Positions 18,801 to 27,508 are shown, counted from the stretch's first letter. The stretch: DNA of 64,000 nt from Pseudorhizobium banfieldiae (GCF_000967425.1 NZ_FO082820.1:3545501-3609500), one strand, 5' to 3'. Notes: generated by a model from the sequence alone, not told the origin. Numbers and translations are program-made.

Positions 18801-21340
18801 TTAATGCCGATCAGATGAAAGTTGGCGACTGCATTTTCGGGAAGGTCACCAGTAAACTCGGGCTTTATGCCGATCCGCGCACCATCCGGCTTGACCGGCA
18901 AGGTCAGTTTCCGCTCGACTGCCCGACCTCCGGCCTCCTGCATGCGAATGACGATATCGGCCACAACGAGCTGCGTTGTCGCCGGAGCTTCCTCGACAGA
19001 GACATCGACAGTCGCCTTCCCGTCGTCATCCACGTCGGGAAGCCCCTCGAGAGGCAAGCGAAGGGTTTCGCTCGCCTCCTCGTCGGTCAGTCCGAACTGG
19101 TATCCCGGATAGGCTTCCCGTTCGCGGGTTGGTCTCAGCACGACCTCTCCCTCGAGCGAAAGCCCTGAAGCCGGTGCGCCGTAGAGGTAGCGGCCGTCGA
19201 TCGCGACAGGCACCGCGCTCCCCGGATCCACTTCACTTGCGGTACTGGTGATATCGAACTCGATCCGATCCGGAACGAAATCATCGACAAGAAAGGATTT
19301 CTCGGCCATCGGCGAGCCCTTGGGATCGGTGAAGACCTGCATCGTCCAGGTGCCGCGCATGGCCGTTTCCAGCAGCGGCAGGCCGAGCGCATAGCCGCCC
19401 AGTTCGCCCTCCCTGACCTCCCGCCGGTCCTCTACCCCATCGGGGCGCAGGAAGACGAAGGTCAGCGGCAGTCGTTCTATGGCATTGGCATCGACATCCC
19501 GGGCAAGCGCCGATGCATGGACGGTCTCGCCCGGTCGATAGATGCCGCGCTCTGTCCAGAGCATGAGATCGATAGCACCCGGGGCCGGTCTTCCGGTGAC
19601 GCCGCGATCGGAGAGGTCGAAGCCGGCTCGCGTCATGTCGAGGAAGACATAGTCCGAATCCCCCTTCCGCGCAGTGACCATCGCTGGCGCCGTTGCCGCC
19701 GTCCCGCGGATCAGCCCCGCGGTGAAGACGGCGCGGCCATCCGCATCGGTCGTCGCGGTTCCGAGCACGTCGTTATTCTTGGCCAGCAACTGGAGCTCGA
19801 TGCCCTGCAACGGCTTTGCGGATGCCAGCGATCGGGTAAAGACATGAAGGCCGTCGGTTCCGGCATAGGTAGAAAGCCCGATGTCGGAAACGACAAACCA
19901 TTGGGTCGCCTTGCTGTTCCATTCCTGGCTCGGAGCATTGGCCGCTTCCGCGATCAGCATATAGACGCCGGGCTTGCGCGCCGGTAGCGCCTCATCCACG
20001 GGGAAGCTGGTGACGACCTCCTTGTTGAGATCCTGACCCATCTCGATCGAGCCCTCCCAGACGAGCTCTCCGCTTTCCTGCTCAATCCGGGAGGCGCTGT
20101 AACCGTCCATCTGGGTAAGGAATTGCGAATTGGTCATCAGCGACACGAGGTTTCGATCGCCGACACGGTAGAGCTTGAGTTCCGCCTGGTCCGTGTTGAC
20201 CGAGACGATCGGGATGCCGCGCCGGGCAGTGGACGGCAGGACGAAGGCGTCGCCGGTGAAGCGGACAGCCGGCGAACGGTCCTTCACGTAAAGCTCAAGA
20301 TCAACCTGCTGCTGCAGGTCCTCGTCCACGGAGGACGGCAGGCCGCGGCGGAGCGAGAGCGCGAGCTTCTGCCCGTGGGTCAGGCCCTCGACACAGATCT
20401 GATTGTCGCTTGCTTCCAGAGCCGCCGGAGCCCTGCCATCGACGACGACGAACGGCGCATAGTCGGTTGCCTTCAGGAGCGGTTCTGAGAATTGAACGCA
20501 AGCACGCGGGCTGGCGCTGTCGGAATCGATGGTATTGCCGACCACCCGGAACCCCTGCCGTTCACGGAGGTCATCATAGGCAGCCTGAACCGTCTGCGAT
20601 CGCACCAGCGCCAGGCTCTCCCTGTAGGCAGTAAGGGCCGGGCGGTAGTTCTGCTGCCGTTCGAGTGCGGCGGCAAGTACGGCCAACGCGTCCGCACGGG
20701 CCTGCGCCGTCCTGCTGAGCTGGTAGCCGTTGATCGCGGTCAGCACCGCCTCGCTGGCCATGGCGTAGTTGCCGACTGCCGTCCCCGCCGCCCGCGACGT
20801 TTCCGTCCAGAGAGCACCGTCTTCTGGCATAAGAGATAAGGCGCCTTTGAAGTTATAGAGCGCGTTGTCGAGATTGCCGGCGAGAAGCTCGTTCTGGGCG
20901 ATAGCCTTCAGTTCTTCCGCCCCATAGCCCTGCTGATTGTCCCCCAGCGCAAGATCGGACTTGTATTCACGCGCCTCGCGCAACAGATCGTCGGACAGGA
21001 AGCCAAGCCGGGTCGGAGCGCCGATATCGGGCTCTGCATCCGCCTCGACGATCTTGCCGGCGACTGCCCCCGGAAAGCTGTTGAGTTGGTCGAAGTCCGA
21101 CTTGAGGAAGCACCACTGCGCCCTGACATTGTAGGTGAACGCCTTGCAGGCCTTGTCGCCGATGCAGGCCGCCTCGCACTGGGCTTGCGAGACGTTCTGG
21201 ACCGTGCGGAGGTCGAAGCCGAAATAATCCCCGTCCGGCGTAATCTCCAGGCGCCGCTCCGCCGCCTGGAGAGGCGCTGCCAGAGCAAGAATAATGGTGA
21301 AGACAAATGCAGAGAAATCGACTATTGCGCGCTTAGACAT
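15899..21340 (-). CDS. Bacterial alpha-2-macroglobulin with N-terminal PAN/apple domain
   Basis: An 1813-residue periplasmic protease-trap protein. A signal peptide (about residues 1-27, ending PLQAAE, no lipobox Cys) is followed by a cysteine-rich PAN/apple-like domain (about 35-95). Tandem MG domains come next, including an MG2-type segment TERGIYRPGETVHASALARD near residue 600. The thioester motif C-T-E-Q lies in YPYGCTEQTTSRALPLLYL with Cys near residue 1363, followed by the alpha-helical TED domain and a C-terminal receptor-binding-like domain. In bacterial homologues the Cys-Gln thioester covalently traps attacking proteases. The paired PbpC then repairs peptidoglycan (established hypothesis for the yfhM-pbpC pair). 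Without a lipobox, it is probably soluble periplasmic or anchored by the uncleaved N-terminus. Confidence 0.9.
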   Translation of the reverse strand: MSKRAIVDFSAFVFTIILALAAPLQAAERRLEITPDGDYFGFDLRTVQNVSQAQCEAACIGDKACKAFTYNVRAQWCFLKSDFDQLNSFPGAVAGKIVEADAEPDIGAPTRLGFLSDDLLREAREYKSDLALGDNQQGYGAEELKAIAQNELLAGNLDNALYNFKGALSLMPEDGALWTETSRAAGTAVGNYAMASEAVLTAINGYQLSRTAQARADALAVLAAALERQQNYRPALTAYRESLALVRSQTVQAAYDDLRERQGFRVVGNTIDSDSASPRACVQFSEPLLKATDYAPFVVVDGRAPAALEASDNQICVEGLTHGQKLALSLRRGLPSSVDEDLQQQVDLELYVKDRSPAVRFTGDAFVLPSTARRGIPIVSVNTDQAELKLYRVGDRNLVSLMTNSQFLTQMDGYSASRIEQESGELVWEGSIEMGQDLNKEVVTSFPVDEALPARKPGVYMLIAEAANAPSQEWNSKATQWFVVSDIGLSTYAGTDGLHVFTRSLASAKPLQGIELQLLAKNNDVLGTATTDADGRAVFTAGLIRGTAATAPAMVTARKGDSDYVFLDMTRAGFDLSDRGVTGRPAPGAIDLMLWTERGIYRPGETVHASALARDVDANAIERLPLTFVFLRPDGVEDRREVREGELGGYALGLPLLETAMRGTWTMQVFTDPKGSPMAEKSFLVDDFVPDRIEFDITSTASEVDPGSAVPVAIDGRYLYGAPASGLSLEGEVVLRPTREREAYPGYQFGLTDEEASETLRLPLEGLPDVDDDGKATVDVSVEEAPATTQLVVADIVIRMQEAGGRAVERKLTLPVKPDGARIGIKPEFTGDLPENAVANFHLIGINPDGQRLPLQGLGWKLLKVEQEYQWYREGSAWRFEPVTRTSQVSDGRVDLEQEGARISMPVTWGRYRLEVEGSEIGAASGVEFDAGWFVSATSTETPDALEIALDKQSYAVGDTARLKIASRHAGELLVVAGSEELISVQTESLAAGGGEVEIPVTADWGAGAYVTATLFRPGDSQESRMPMRAIGVTWLKVDPQDRDLEIGLDVPDQTLPRQPLDISLQVAGAGVGEDAYVTVAAVDVGILNLTRYEPPAPDDWYFGQRRLGMEIRDIYGRLIDGSLGATGRIRTGGDGGSMALQGEPPTEKLVAFFSGPTRVDGEGRANVSFDIPQFNGTARVMAVAWSRSGVGHAVKDVVIRDPVVVTASLPRFLAPGDEADLRLDFANTDGAPGQYELAIDTNDAISVGETQQSLTLDAGGRTDLTIPFTGLEPGDGQVTLRLSNAAGLSLEQVLHLPVRPATLPMTERRVIALAPGNSLTVSGDLLADSILPGASVSLNVSRSSAFDIPALMMSLDRYPYGCTEQTTSRALPLLYLSELAARNGLTENGEVKQRVQDAIRRILSNQSSSGSFGLWGPGGGDLWLDAYVTDFLSRAREQGYDVAERAMVQALENLQNTLSYTNNVRDQGNEIAYSLYVLARNRKAAISDLRYYADTMLGDFPTPLAKAHIAASLALYGDAQRSRSIFADALGMAEQSQLQQVSLVRSDYGSSLRDGAAVLALAAESRPVPPIVPALADVVARDWEQKSYTSTQEQAWMLLAARALQTGDEDIDLEVNGASHAGTLMTRMAGEAVLDHPLTVTNNGDEALSATVTTVAAPASPLAAGGEGFVIDRSYYTLDGEPANVSHARQNERYVAVLTITETNDWPSRILVQDLLPAGFEIDNPSLVDSAQFANFDWIDEVEPAHTEFRNDRYVAAFNRNTGDNRDITLAYVVRAVTPGTYDHPAAQVEDMYRPQFSARTAAGRMEVLAAR

Positions 21341-21430
21341 GATGTCCCCCGAACGCTGCTATCGTGGGGGCCATCTTCTTCCTTGCGGGGCGTATGTCAA
21401 TGTGGTCTCGACTGCGGCCCGGCTCCCGGC

Positions 21431-22600
21431 TTACGTTACCCGTTCGAGAATTGAGACATAGTTGGCGACGGCCGCGCCACCCATGTTGAAGACCCCAGCC
21501 TTCCCGGCATTCGGCAGTTGCATGTCGCCGGCCTCGCCGCAGAGCTGCATCGCCGCCATGACATGCATGGAGACCCCGGTGGCACCTACCGGATGCCCCT
21601 TCGATTTCAAGCCGCCAGAAGGATTGACCGGCAGCTTCCCGCCCTTTGCGGCCAGTCCCTCGCGGACGACCTTGTAGCCCTCGCCAGGCTTAGCCAATCC
21701 CATGGCCTCATATTCGATCAGCTCAGCAATTGTGAAGCAGTCATGAGTCTCGACGAAATCGAGATCATCCAGCGTCAGCCCCGCCTCCGAAAGGGACTTT
21801 TGCCAGGCAAGGCGCGCACCGTCGAACGCAATGGGATCGCGGCGCGACATGGCGAGGATGTCGTTGACATGCGTTCGGGCGCGGAAGGCAACGGCGCGCT
21901 GCATTCCTTCTGCGACGTCGGGGTGGGCGAGCACCAGGGCCGCCGCTCCGTCCGAAACGAGGGAGCAGTCGGTCCGTCGAAGCGGTGCCGCGACATAGGG
22001 ATTCTTGTCGGAGACCGTGTTGCAGAAGTCGAAGGAGAAGTCCCTCTGCATGTGAGCATAGGGGTTGGCCATGCCATTTGCATGGTTCTTGGCGGCAATC
22101 ATCGCCAACTCTTCCGAACGGTCGCCGTATCGCTGGAAATAGTTGTTCGCGATCCGTCCGAAGAGTCCGGCAAAACCGCCTTCGATATCTGCTTCCTCCT
22201 CACGGAATGACGCGCCCAGAAGCACGTCGCCCGTCTCCTTGGTCGGCAAGGAGGTCATCTTCTCCGCGCCGACGACCAGCGCAACGCGGCCTCGCCCCGA
22301 TCCGATGAAATCCAGCGCCGAATAGATCGCCGCCGATCCGGTCGCACAGGCATTCTCCATCCTGGCTGCCGGCGTATGGGTGAAGCCATCTGCAGCCATG
22401 GCGACAAGCGCACCCTGAAAATCCTGCTTGGTAAAGCCGTTGTTGAAGACGCCGACAAAGATGCCATCAACGCCCTTGGCCTCGATGCCCGCATGAGCGA
22501 GCGCCGGGTTGATCACTTCCGCCATGAGTGCTCGCGTGGTGGGCGCTTCGGATTTCCCGAACTTTGAGTGTGCCCAGCCGACGATCTGTGCTGTCGTCAT
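21431..22600 (-). CDS. SCP2-type thiolase (acetyl-CoA acetyltransferase family)
   Basis: A 389-residue thiolase-superfamily enzyme, expected to cleave or form 3-ketoacyl-CoA. The start at 22600 (MTTAQIVGWAHSKFG) has GGAGGAAG just upstream; an ATG 30 bases earlier adds implausible residues. The nucleophile Cys lies in ENACATGSAAIYSAL near residue 87. The HDCFTIAEL segment supplies the histidine, and GGLKSKGHPVGATG near 335 replaces the C-x-G motif of classical thiolases. Those features mark the SCP-x/lipid-transfer thiolase branch. It stands alone: leftward A2M and rightward secDF units are unrelated, so its pathway cannot be inferred from context. Confidence 0.88.
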   Translation of the reverse strand: MTTAQIVGWAHSKFGKSEAPTTRALMAEVINPALAHAGIEAKGVDGIFVGVFNNGFTKQDFQGALVAMAADGFTHTPAARMENACATGSAAIYSALDFIGSGRGRVALVVGAEKMTSLPTKETGDVLLGASFREEEADIEGGFAGLFGRIANNYFQRYGDRSEELAMIAAKNHANGMANPYAHMQRDFSFDFCNTVSDKNPYVAAPLRRTDCSLVSDGAAALVLAHPDVAEGMQRAVAFRARTHVNDILAMSRRDPIAFDGARLAWQKSLSEAGLTLDDLDFVETHDCFTIAELIEYEAMGLAKPGEGYKVVREGLAAKGGKLPVNPSGGLKSKGHPVGATGVSMHVMAAMQLCGEAGDMQLPNAGKAGVFNMGGAAVANYVSILERVT

Positions 22601-22807
22601 CTTCTTCCTCCTGCCGCATGTCTCCTGCACAAGTTATATGCGATCCTGCCTGCCGGTCCATCAGCAGCCGCCAGATTGCTTAGGCACACTCCCGGAGGAG
22701 CGTAGAAGGCCTGCTAGGGCTTGGAACATTGACCCTGACCCGGCTCTCCATTAGAACGCCGCCAAAAGCCCTCGGACGACAGGGTGCGAACGCTCCGGAG
22801 TAAGCGG

Positions 22808-23215
22808 ATGGCGCGACTTCCGCCACGATTGCGGACATCATCGCGAAATAGACGGAGACCGGCGGAGGCTTGGTGGCTCCGGATGGTGCTCGGGCTTTTT
22901 CTCGCTGCCTTCGGCAGCTTGATTGCCGATGCCAGCCACCTCGTCCGACCCGATGTCGCCACGCATACCGACGCAATCGGCTCGGACATGGCCCATCCGA
23001 CCAAGCGGGAGCCTTCTCGTATCGTTGTCGTCGACATCCGGCGCGATAGCGCGCCCGCGTCGGCATCTGCGGATGGCGGCAGCTTCCTGCCGCCTCCAGC
23101 GCGCTGGTCGTTCCCTGCCGATGCCCCTGGCACTTATCGCTTCGTGGTGCCAGGCGGGACAGCAGGCACCGGTGCCTCGCCATTCCAACCGCGAGCACCT
23201 CCGGCCGCGGCCTGA
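22808..23215 (+). CDS. Hypothetical small protein with one hydrophobic segment
   Basis: An open frame of about 135 codons that I do not recognise. The ATG at 22808 has GGAG seven bases upstream. A basic N-terminus (MARLPPRLRTSSRNRRR) precedes a hydrophobic stretch, WWLRMVLGLFLAAFGSLIA, that could be a signal peptide or single membrane anchor. A polar, Pro/Ala/Ser-rich tail follows. It ends 84 bp before secDF in the same direction, so a link with envelope function is conceivable but unsupported. It may also be a chance frame in GC-rich DNA; codon-usage and homologue checks would decide. Confidence 0.45.
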   Translation: MARLPPRLRTSSRNRRRPAEAWWLRMVLGLFLAAFGSLIADASHLVRPDVATHTDAIGSDMAHPTKREPSRIVVVDIRRDSAPASASADGGSFLPPPARWSFPADAPGTYRFVVPGGTAGTGASPFQPRAPPAAA

Positions 23216-23299
23216 CGCGTGGATGAAAGATCATCCGCAGGCTAGAAATCAGCGCCCCGGCCGCGTGACGCGCCGCGAGGGCCGAGCAGGAACAATGAC

Positions 23300-25840
23300 A
23301 TGAGAAATTCTCCCTGGGTGGTGGCGACTTACGCCTTCATCATCTTCATCGGCATCTTGGTTGCCTTGCCGAACGTACTTTCCCAGAGCGCTCTCGATCG
23401 CCTGCCCTCGTGGCTGCCGCATGACCGCGTCTCGCTTGGGCTCGACCTTCGCGGCGGCTCGCACCTTGTGCTGGAAGTGGATCGCGCAGACCTCGTCAAC
23501 GAACGACTCCAGAACCTGCTGCAGGACAGCCGCCGGGTGCTTCGCGACAACGGGATCGACGTGGCTGGGGTGCGTCGCAGTGGAGACGCCATCACCGTGA
23601 CGCTGCGCGACCCCGCGCAACGCGGAGCCGCCGTCGACCAGCTGGAAACCCTTGCCAATCCCGTGGGCCTCGGTACCGCGGTGGGGCAGACGGACCTGAG
23701 CATCCGGACTCCGGCCGACAACACCATCACGCTCGCCTACACCGAAGCCGGCATCACGTCGCACGGCAGTGCGGCTGTCGAGCAGAGCCTCGAGATCATC
23801 CGCCAGCGCGTCGATCAGGTGGGCGTGGCAGAGCCGACCATCCAGCGGGTAGGCGACGACCGGGTCCTGGTCCAGCTGCCCGGGGAGCAGGATCCTTCGC
23901 GGCTGCGGCAGTTGCTCGGCTCCACTGCCAAGATGAGCTTCCATCTGCTGGGCAATCAGGGCGAACCGGGCGTTACCATGCTGGCCGATGACCAGGGCCA
24001 GCAATTCCCGGTTCTCGACCGGGTGGAACTGTCCGGCGATCGTCTGACCGATGCACGCGCTGCCTTCGACCAGCAGACCAACGAGCCTGTCGTCAACTTC
24101 CGCTTCGACACCGCCGGCGCAAGCCGCTTCGCACAGATCACGCAGGCCAATGTTGGGCGGCCGTTCGCAATCGTCCTCGACAATAAGGTGCTGAGCGCAC
24201 CCGTCATCCGCCAGCCGATTACCGGTGGCTCGGGACAAATTTCCGGCGGCTTCTCCGTCGAGGAGGCCAACACGCTTGCCGCGCTGCTTCGCGCAGGTGC
24301 GCTGCCGGCAAAGCTCACCGTCATTGAAGAGCGCACCGTTGGCGCCGACCTGGGGTCCGATGCCATCGAGATGGGGATCTTCACCGGCTTCATCGGCTTC
24401 GGCCTCGTGGTTGCCTTCCTGCTGCTGCTCTATGGCGGCTGGGGACTGATCGCCAATATTGCCCTCTTCATCAATATCATCCTGACGTTTGCGGCGCTGA
24501 CGCTGCTCGGGGCGACGCTTACCCTGCCTGGTATAGCGGGTATCGTCCTCGGCATCGGTATCGCCGTTGATGCGAACGTTCTCATCAACGAGCGCATCAA
24601 AGAGGAAAGCCGGAAGGGCCGCAGTGCATTCGCCGCGATCGACGCCGGCTTCCAGCGTGCCTACTCGACCATCGTCGACAGTAACGTTACGACGCTGATT
24701 GCAACGGTCCTGCTGTTCTGGTTCGGCTCCGGACCGGTTCGCGGCTTCGCGATCACCATGGGCCTCGGCATCATCATCTCGATGTTCACCGCAGTTGCGA
24801 TCGTTCGCATCGCGATGATCTGGGCGACCGGCCGGATGAAGCTCAAGAAGATCGAGATCAAGCCGCTTCTGCCCATCAACCTGATCCCGGACGGCACGCA
24901 GATCCGGTTCATGAAGGCGCGTTTCTTCGGGATTGGTGTCTCGCTCTTCCTTTCCGTCGCGTCGATCATCCTGTTCTTCACACCCGGGCTCAACTACGGC
25001 GTGGACTTCAAGGGCGGGATCCAGATGGAGGTTGCGACCGAAGGTCCGGCTGACCTTGCTGCCTTCCGCAGCGGTCTGGGTGAGCTCGGGCTCGGCGAGG
25101 TGGCGCTTCAGGAATTTGGTAGCTCCAATCACATTCTCGTTCGTGTCGAGCGGCAGCCGGGCGGCGAGGAGGCACAGACCACCGCAGTCGAGCAGTTGCG
25201 TGCAACGGTGACGCAGATCGACGCGACCGCCAAGGTGGAGCGGACAGAAGTGGTCGGGCCGAAGGTCAGCGACGAATTGGCAACGGCAGGCATTCTCTCC
25301 GTCGTGCTGGCGGCACTGGCGATGCTCATCTACATCTGGGTGCGCTTCGAGTGGCCATTCGCCGTGGGCGCGATAGCCACGTTGATCCTCGACGTCACCA
25401 AGACTATCGGCTTCTTCGCCATTACCGGGCTCGATTTCAACCTGACGGCAATCGCCGCAGTACTCACCCTCGTCGGCTATTCGGTCAACGACAAGGTGGT
25501 GGTCTACGACCGGATGCGCGAAAACATGCGTCTCTACAAGAAGATGCCACTCCGCGAATTGATCGACCGATCGATCAACGAGACATTGGCACGAAGCCTC
25601 TACACATCCGCCACGACCTTCCTGGCGATGATCCCGATGGCGATCTGGGGCGGCAGCGCCGTTTCGAGCTTTGCCATTCCAATGGTCTTCGGCATCGTCA
25701 TCGCGACATCGTCCTCTGTCTTCATTGCGGCGCCGATCCTGCTCTTCCTCGGAGACTGGCGCACCCGCCGCGCCAAGGCAGCCGCGGAGGTTGCTGAGGA
25801 CACGGCGCTGGAGGACAGTGAACGGCCAAAGCAAGCCTGA
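23300..25840 (+). CDS. secDF: Fused protein translocase subunit SecDF
   Basis: An 846-residue SecD-SecF fusion with twelve expected membrane helices, which uses the proton gradient to help pull secreted proteins through SecYEG. The SecD half begins with the WVVATYAFIIFIGILVALPN helix, followed by the LGLDLRGGSHLVLEVD signature near residue 50 and the large periplasmic P1 domain. The second SecD helix block includes GIVLGIGIAVDANVLINERI. The SecF half contains GLNYGVDFKGGIQMEV near residue 575 and LVGYSVNDKVVVYDRMREN. Fusion of the two is common in alphaproteobacteria and Bacillus. A strong terminator follows. Confidence 0.95.
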   Translation: MRNSPWVVATYAFIIFIGILVALPNVLSQSALDRLPSWLPHDRVSLGLDLRGGSHLVLEVDRADLVNERLQNLLQDSRRVLRDNGIDVAGVRRSGDAITVTLRDPAQRGAAVDQLETLANPVGLGTAVGQTDLSIRTPADNTITLAYTEAGITSHGSAAVEQSLEIIRQRVDQVGVAEPTIQRVGDDRVLVQLPGEQDPSRLRQLLGSTAKMSFHLLGNQGEPGVTMLADDQGQQFPVLDRVELSGDRLTDARAAFDQQTNEPVVNFRFDTAGASRFAQITQANVGRPFAIVLDNKVLSAPVIRQPITGGSGQISGGFSVEEANTLAALLRAGALPAKLTVIEERTVGADLGSDAIEMGIFTGFIGFGLVVAFLLLLYGGWGLIANIALFINIILTFAALTLLGATLTLPGIAGIVLGIGIAVDANVLINERIKEESRKGRSAFAAIDAGFQRAYSTIVDSNVTTLIATVLLFWFGSGPVRGFAITMGLGIIISMFTAVAIVRIAMIWATGRMKLKKIEIKPLLPINLIPDGTQIRFMKARFFGIGVSLFLSVASIILFFTPGLNYGVDFKGGIQMEVATEGPADLAAFRSGLGELGLGEVALQEFGSSNHILVRVERQPGGEEAQTTAVEQLRATVTQIDATAKVERTEVVGPKVSDELATAGILSVVLAALAMLIYIWVRFEWPFAVGAIATLILDVTKTIGFFAITGLDFNLTAIAAVLTLVGYSVNDKVVVYDRMRENMRLYKKMPLRELIDRSINETLARSLYTSATTFLAMIPMAIWGGSAVSSFAIPMVFGIVIATSSSVFIAAPILLFLGDWRTRRAKAAAEVAEDTALEDSERPKQA

Positions 25841-25860
25841 GACTGAAGCAGACATCGGAA

Positions 25861-25890
25861 GGGGCGGGTACTGCATCCGCCCCTTTTTCT
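25861..25890 (+). terminator. Rho-independent terminator after secDF
   Basis: GGGGCGG (25861-25867) pairs with CCGCCCC (25877-25883) across a 9-nt loop and is followed directly by TTTTTCTTT. It is the clearest intrinsic terminator in the window and separates secDF from the YqaA-like gene. Confidence 0.88.
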
Positions 25891-25917
25891 TTAGCCAAGA
25901 TTCGGGAGGAGACGATA

Positions 25918-26346
25918 CTGGCCGCCTATGTCGCGCTCTTCGCGGCCGCCTTTCTGGCCGCTACCATCCTTCCGATGCAGTCGGAGGCGATTCTGGTCGG
26001 GCTGATCCTGTCCGGCGACTATTCCACGGCGGCCGTCGTCGCCGTGGCATCGATTGGCAACACCTTGGGAGCGGTGGTCAACTGGGCGCTCGGGCGCGGT
26101 ATCGAGCGGTTCCGTAACCGCCGCTGGTTTCCGGCATCACCTGAGAAACTCGAAAAGGCGCGTAACTGGTACCACCGCTACGGAAAGTGGTCGCTCCTGT
26201 TGAGCTGGCTTCCGATCGGGGGCGACGCAATTACGGTCATTGCCGGCGTCCTTCGGGAGCCGCTGCCAACCTTCCTGCTGCTGGTCTTCATCGGCAAGGG
26301 GGCGCGCTACCTCGTATTGGCTGCCGCGACCCACGGGCTCCTCTGA
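25918..26346 (+). CDS. yqaA: YqaA-like small inner-membrane protein (DedA/SNARE-associated family), non-AUG start proposed
   Basis: The frame ends at 26346. Its first ATG, at 25975, would give a 123-residue protein missing the first helix. Reading upstream in frame gives AAYVALFAAAFLAATILPMQSEAILVGL, which aligns with the N-terminus of E. coli YqaA, a 142-residue protein. GGGAGGA lies at 25904-25910, so translation most likely begins at ATA 25915 or CTG 25918. Later family features are GNTLGAVVNWALGR, WYHRYGKWSLLLSWLPIGGD and FIGKGARYLVLAAAT. Four or so hydrophobic segments place it in the inner membrane; function is unknown for this branch. It follows the secDF terminator closely. Confidence 0.75.
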   Translation: MAAYVALFAAAFLAATILPMQSEAILVGLILSGDYSTAAVVAVASIGNTLGAVVNWALGRGIERFRNRRWFPASPEKLEKARNWYHRYGKWSLLLSWLPIGGDAITVIAGVLREPLPTFLLLVFIGKGARYLVLAAATHGLL

Positions 26347-26347
26347 C

Positions 26348-27508
26348 TCACCATGCGGCCTTGTAGATCGCCAGCGCGTCTGGTTCTCCGACCGGTCGCG
26401 GATTGTTGACGAGAAGCCGCGTCTGCTTCATCGCGTCCGCCGCCATGGCCGGTAGATGTTCCTCACCGATACCGACATCACGCAGACGCTGTGGCAGGGC
26501 GAGGCGCGCAGAGAGCCCCTCGAGACAATCGATGAATGCTCTGCAGCGGACCTGCATATCCCGTTCCCCGGCGAGGTGCGGAAAGGCGTCGGGAGCGATG
26601 TCCGAATAGGCCTTCTCTGCCTGAGGTGCGTTGAAGCGCATTACATGCGGAAGGACGAGTGCGTTCGAAAGCCCGTGCGGAACGTGAAATCTGCCGCCGA
26701 TCGGATAGGCGAGTGCATGAACGGCGGCGACGGGCGAGTTGGCGAAAGCCTGACCCGCCAGCATTGAGCCAAGCAGCATGGCACCCCGTGCTTGCCGACC
26801 CGCGCCATCCAGGACCGCACGTTCGATGTTGGCGCCCAGCAACTGCAGCGCCTGTCGCGCCAGCATCTTCGACAAGGGGTTGTTATTTGCGTTAAGCGAG
26901 GCGTACGCTTCGATAGCATGCACCATGGCGTCGATGCCGGTGGCGGCCGTGATCGCTGGCGGAAGGCCAAGTGTCAGATCCGGATCAAGAACGGCGATGT
27001 CCGGCAGCAGGATCGGTGAGGATACGCCCCGCTTTTCGTCAGCCTCAACGGTGATGATGGAAACCGGCGTCACTTCCGATCCCGTGCCGGCAGTGGTTGG
27101 CACCAGAACGAGCGGCATGCGCGGCCCCTTCGCGTTCCCTACACCCCAGGCTTCATCTATGTCCTCGCCGGAGCCGAGCAACAGGGCTGCAATCTTCGCG
27201 ACGTCGAGCGAAGAGCCGCCGCCGAAGCCGACCACGCCGGTGACACCGGCTGCCTGACCGGTTTGCACCGCCTTCAGCACCGTGGCGAGCGAAGGATCGG
27301 CCTCCACCGCATCGAACACCGTCGCCGAGACACCAGCTTCCGACAGGGACTGCAGGGCTGCATCGCATAGGCCCAGCCTGCGCAGGCCCGCGTCCGTCAC
27401 GAGCAGAACGCGAGAGCCGCAGCGTCCTTCGATAGTCCTGCCAAGATCGCTCGCGGCGCCGGGCCGAAAGACGATCCGGGCAGTTGTAGCGAAGACGAAC
27501 GGTTCCAT
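26348..27508 (-). CDS. Iron-dependent alcohol dehydrogenase
   Basis: A 386-residue member of the group III (Fe-ADH) family, which interconverts alcohols or hydroxy acids and carbonyls with NAD(P). The start at 27508 (MEPFVFATTARIVF) has GGGAGGAG upstream. The dinucleotide loop GFGGGSSLDVAK near residue 93, PTTAGTGSEVTP near 138, the metal-site DAMVHAIEAYAS near 195 (Asp, His) and AVHALAYPIGGRFHVPHG near 260 (two His) are intact. Family members include maleylacetate reductases and 1,3-propanediol or lactaldehyde dehydrogenases, so the substrate stays open. Its stop is one base from the convergent YqaA-like gene; putA lies upstream but is separated by 92 bp. Confidence 0.87.
   Translation of the reverse strand: MEPFVFATTARIVFRPGAASDLGRTIEGRCGSRVLLVTDAGLRRLGLCDAALQSLSEAGVSATVFDAVEADPSLATVLKAVQTGQAAGVTGVVGFGGGSSLDVAKIAALLLGSGEDIDEAWGVGNAKGPRMPLVLVPTTAGTGSEVTPVSIITVEADEKRGVSSPILLPDIAVLDPDLTLGLPPAITAATGIDAMVHAIEAYASLNANNNPLSKMLARQALQLLGANIERAVLDGAGRQARGAMLLGSMLAGQAFANSPVAAVHALAYPIGGRFHVPHGLSNALVLPHVMRFNAPQAEKAYSDIAPDAFPHLAGERDMQVRCRAFIDCLEGLSARLALPQRLRDVGIGEEHLPAMAADAMKQTRLLVNNPRPVGEPDALAIYKAAW

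Noticed and set aside
16814-19168. A 784-codon frame antisense to the alpha-2-macroglobulin gene
   Set aside because: No recognisable domain, amino-acid use unlike real proteins, and the sense gene is intact with clear motifs.
21341-21430. CCCCC...GGGGG inverted repeat between the alpha-2-macroglobulin and thiolase genes as a terminator
   Set aside because: The stem is only about five pairs with a long loop and no T-run on the relevant strand; too weak to call.
23249-25876. A continuous open frame of about 875 codons antisense to secDF
   Set aside because: Composition is dominated by Arg, Asp, Glu, Gln and His in a mirror of secDF codons, with no family motif. secDF on the other strand is certain, so this is a codon-bias shadow.
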